Assembly: GCF_042610375.1 (NCBI RefSeq)
Contig: NZ_JBGJZL010000010.1
Location: forward strand, 1 to 64,000
Direction of reading: 5' to 3'
Origin: CTSoil-075 sp042610375
GTDB lineage: Bacteria; Bacillota; Negativicutes; DSM-13327
Length of the DNA stretch: 64,000 nt
This document shows, piece by piece, positions 62,855-64,000 of this stretch (positions are counted from its first letter, which is position 1; each line of letters opens with the position of its first letter). A program made the position numbers and the translations under genes. The notes beneath the pieces were generated by a model that worked only from the letters and a program-made list of their open reading frames with translations, was not told the DNA's origin and searched no databases.

Positions 62855-63541
62855 ATGGAATTACCTAGAATTGACAATTCTAATCTGTGGGATAAAACTT
62901 ACCTCCTTTTGAAAGACCGCATTATTCGGAGAGAATTTGCACCTAATCACAAACTATCCATTCCCGAATTATCAGCCCAACTCGGTGTGAGCCGAACCCC
63001 GATTCGCGATGCATTAAACCGTTTAGAAATGGATGGACTTGTTAAGACAGTTTCCAAGGTCGGAACCTTCGTCGTTGCCATTGAAATTGATGACGTCCTT
63101 GATCTGATTGACACAAGACTGATGATCGAATATTGGGTATTAGAAAAATTACCAACCTTACCTGAATCAGAATTGAACATAAAGATTGAGCAACTGGAAA
63201 AAATACTTGATCGTGCTTCTTCTTTAATCGAAAATGCCCCTCTTGAATCTTTTCTTAAATCCAATTACAATTTACAATTCCACATTGAATTTATCAATTT
63301 GGCAAATAACAAGAAAAATGCCGACATTTACTTAGGACTTATGAATTACCATTTCTGGGCAGTTGAACATTCCTTAATCACGAAAGAAATGGTCATGACC
63401 GCGATTAATCAGCATTATTCTATCGTCGAGGCATTAAAATGCCGAAATTTTTCAGATGCCAAAATAGCCATCAAATCACATTTGTATGACGCAAAAGAAC
63501 GTCTCATTAAACGTCTGCAAGATAATGGCGGACAAATATAA
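62855..63541 (+). CDS. GntR-family transcriptional regulator, FadR/FCD type
   Basis: This protein of about 228 residues has an N-terminal winged helix (about 10-75): LKDRIIRREFAPNHKLSIPE, then LGVSRTPIRDALNRLEMDGL, then the wing SKVGTFVV. A C-terminal helical FCD domain (about 85-220) carries YNLQFHIEFINLANN and HYSIVEALKCRNFSDAKIAI; the His and acid residues usually hold a metal for organic-acid effectors. It probably senses a sugar acid or its intermediate and represses the divergent operon. GAGGG lies eight bases before this ATG; the ATG five codons upstream overlaps it. Confidence 0.9.
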   Translation: MELPRIDNSNLWDKTYLLLKDRIIRREFAPNHKLSIPELSAQLGVSRTPIRDALNRLEMDGLVKTVSKVGTFVVAIEIDDVLDLIDTRLMIEYWVLEKLPTLPESELNIKIEQLEKILDRASSLIENAPLESFLKSNYNLQFHIEFINLANNKKNADIYLGLMNYHFWAVEHSLITKEMVMTAINQHYSIVEALKCRNFSDAKIAIKSHLYDAKERLIKRLQDNGGQI

Positions 63542-63563
63542 AGCATCTGTAAGATTGAAAAAA

Positions 63564-63606
63564 TCACACCCTGCTCACTCTGGCTAACCAGAGTGGCAGG
63601 GTGTGT
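63564..63606. terminator. bidirectional terminator between gntR and tryptophanase genes
   Basis: CACACCCTGC and GCAGGGTGTG form the outer stem and CACTCTGG/CCAGAGTG the inner, with a T-rich or A-rich flank on each side. It separates the two convergent genes. Confidence 0.87.
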
Positions 63607-63637
63607 ATTGTTTATCATGATTTATCTTTTCATTTCG

Positions 63638-64000
63638 CTAAGACTCAATTGGCTTTAACCGACAGAGAAAATGACGTAATACCTTAGGTTCATAAGTAAA
63701 CTCTAGTCCTTTAACTTGATCGCGTCGTTCCCAAATTTTTGCGAGTGCATCAACAATCACATCCATATGACGATCAGTATATACACGCCGAGGGATGGTT
63801 AAGCGCATGAACTCGACACCCGCTTTTTTCTGTACCCCAGTCTCTGGATCACGCCCAAGTAACAATGAGCCAACTTCCACTGGCCGAACACCCGCTTGAA
63901 GATAAAGTTCGTTCGATAGAGCTTGGGCGGGAAATTGTTCTGCAGGAATATGAGGCAAGAATTTCCCTGCATCTACAAATACAGCATGCCCGCCTACAGG
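63638..64000 (-). CDS. tnaA: tryptophanase, C-terminal part (cut by window end)
   Basis: The last 120 codons of a beta-eliminating lyase are present; the 5' part lies beyond the window. FLPHIPAEQFPAQALSNELY, EVGSLLLGRDPETG, MRLTIPRRVYTDRHMD and GLEFTYEPKVLRHF match tryptophan indole-lyase. Tyrosine phenol-lyase is close, but its segment after the AGxR motif differs (it lacks EVGSLLLGRDP). The enzyme uses pyridoxal phosphate to split tryptophan into indole, pyruvate and ammonia. The pyridoxal lysine is not in the visible part. Confidence 0.87.
   Translation of the reverse strand, partial: PVGGHAVFVDAGKFLPHIPAEQFPAQALSNELYLQAGVRPVEVGSLLLGRDPETGVQKKAGVEFMRLTIPRRVYTDRHMDVIVDALAKIWERRDQVKGLEFTYEPKVLRHFLCRLKPIES

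Overview
The window looks like a chromosomal piece of a low-GC, endospore-forming Bacillota. Support comes from yunB and ytxC (sporulation genes), two tiny YjcZ-like glycine-rich proteins, a T-box thrS leader, and the infC-rpmI-rplT and pheST clusters. Gene order and protein style suggest a Sporomusaceae-type Negativicute such as Pelosinus. That is an impression from reading only and no database was searched.

Layout. 1-400: the 5' end of a 16S rRNA gene on the minus strand with tandem promoters. 475-5522: yunB, a class A penicillin-binding protein, two tiny glycine-rich proteins, a ybaB paralogue and two unknown proteins. 5549-24391: a long run of minus-strand housekeeping genes, read from high to low coordinates: DEAD-box helicase, GRAM-domain protein, ytxC, T-box-thrS, L20 leader-infC-rpmI-rplT, trkH-trkA, an rRNA methyltransferase, pheS-pheT, zapA, a DUF421 protein, a U32 peptidase and mutS2. 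24470-35447: MFS transporter, a small orphan protein, a lipoprotein, a response regulator facing a sensor kinase and a PAS/GAF/GGDEF/EAL protein, a NimA-like flavoprotein and a Fic protein. 35600-47600: a truncated HxlR regulator, a CRISPR array of 48 repeats and a complete type I-B (Cst/Tneap) cas operon cas6-cas8b1-cas7-cas5-cas3-cas4-cas1-cas2. 47800-51226: nudC and hrpB. 51422-62624: a minus-strand sugar-acid catabolic region (four-carbon acid sugar kinase, PdxA2, DapA-family aldolase, Fe-alcohol dehydrogenase, sodium:solute symporter, flavoprotein, BNR sialidase-like protein, YhcH, SDR), broken by pseudogene debris. 62855-63541: its divergent GntR regulator. 63638-64000: the C-terminal part of tryptophanase.

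The most interesting item lies in the AT-rich gap upstream of cas6 (about 47450-47590), divergent from the cas operon. It is a solitary crRNA-like unit: a degenerate repeat keeping the 3' handle half, a 36-nt pseudo-spacer, and a second degenerate repeat keeping the 5' half. A promoter-like TTGCTA-N17-TATACT sits immediately upstream. This is the architecture of CreA/CreR-type mini-CRISPR RNAs that guide Cascade to repress a toxin or the cas promoter. The pseudo-spacer seed has a 7-nt match inside the predicted cas promoter, but the region is AT-rich, so the target is only suggestive.

In the sugar-acid region, the GntR regulator and the kinase-PdxA2-aldolase-dehydrogenase operon diverge. A perfect 28-bp palindrome lies on the predicted operon start site, which suggests substrate-induced derepression. 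A flavoprotein gene lies between an intact symporter gene and a frameshifted second copy of that symporter's 3' end. Transposase debris lies next to the flavoprotein gene, so this part of the locus has been rearranged.
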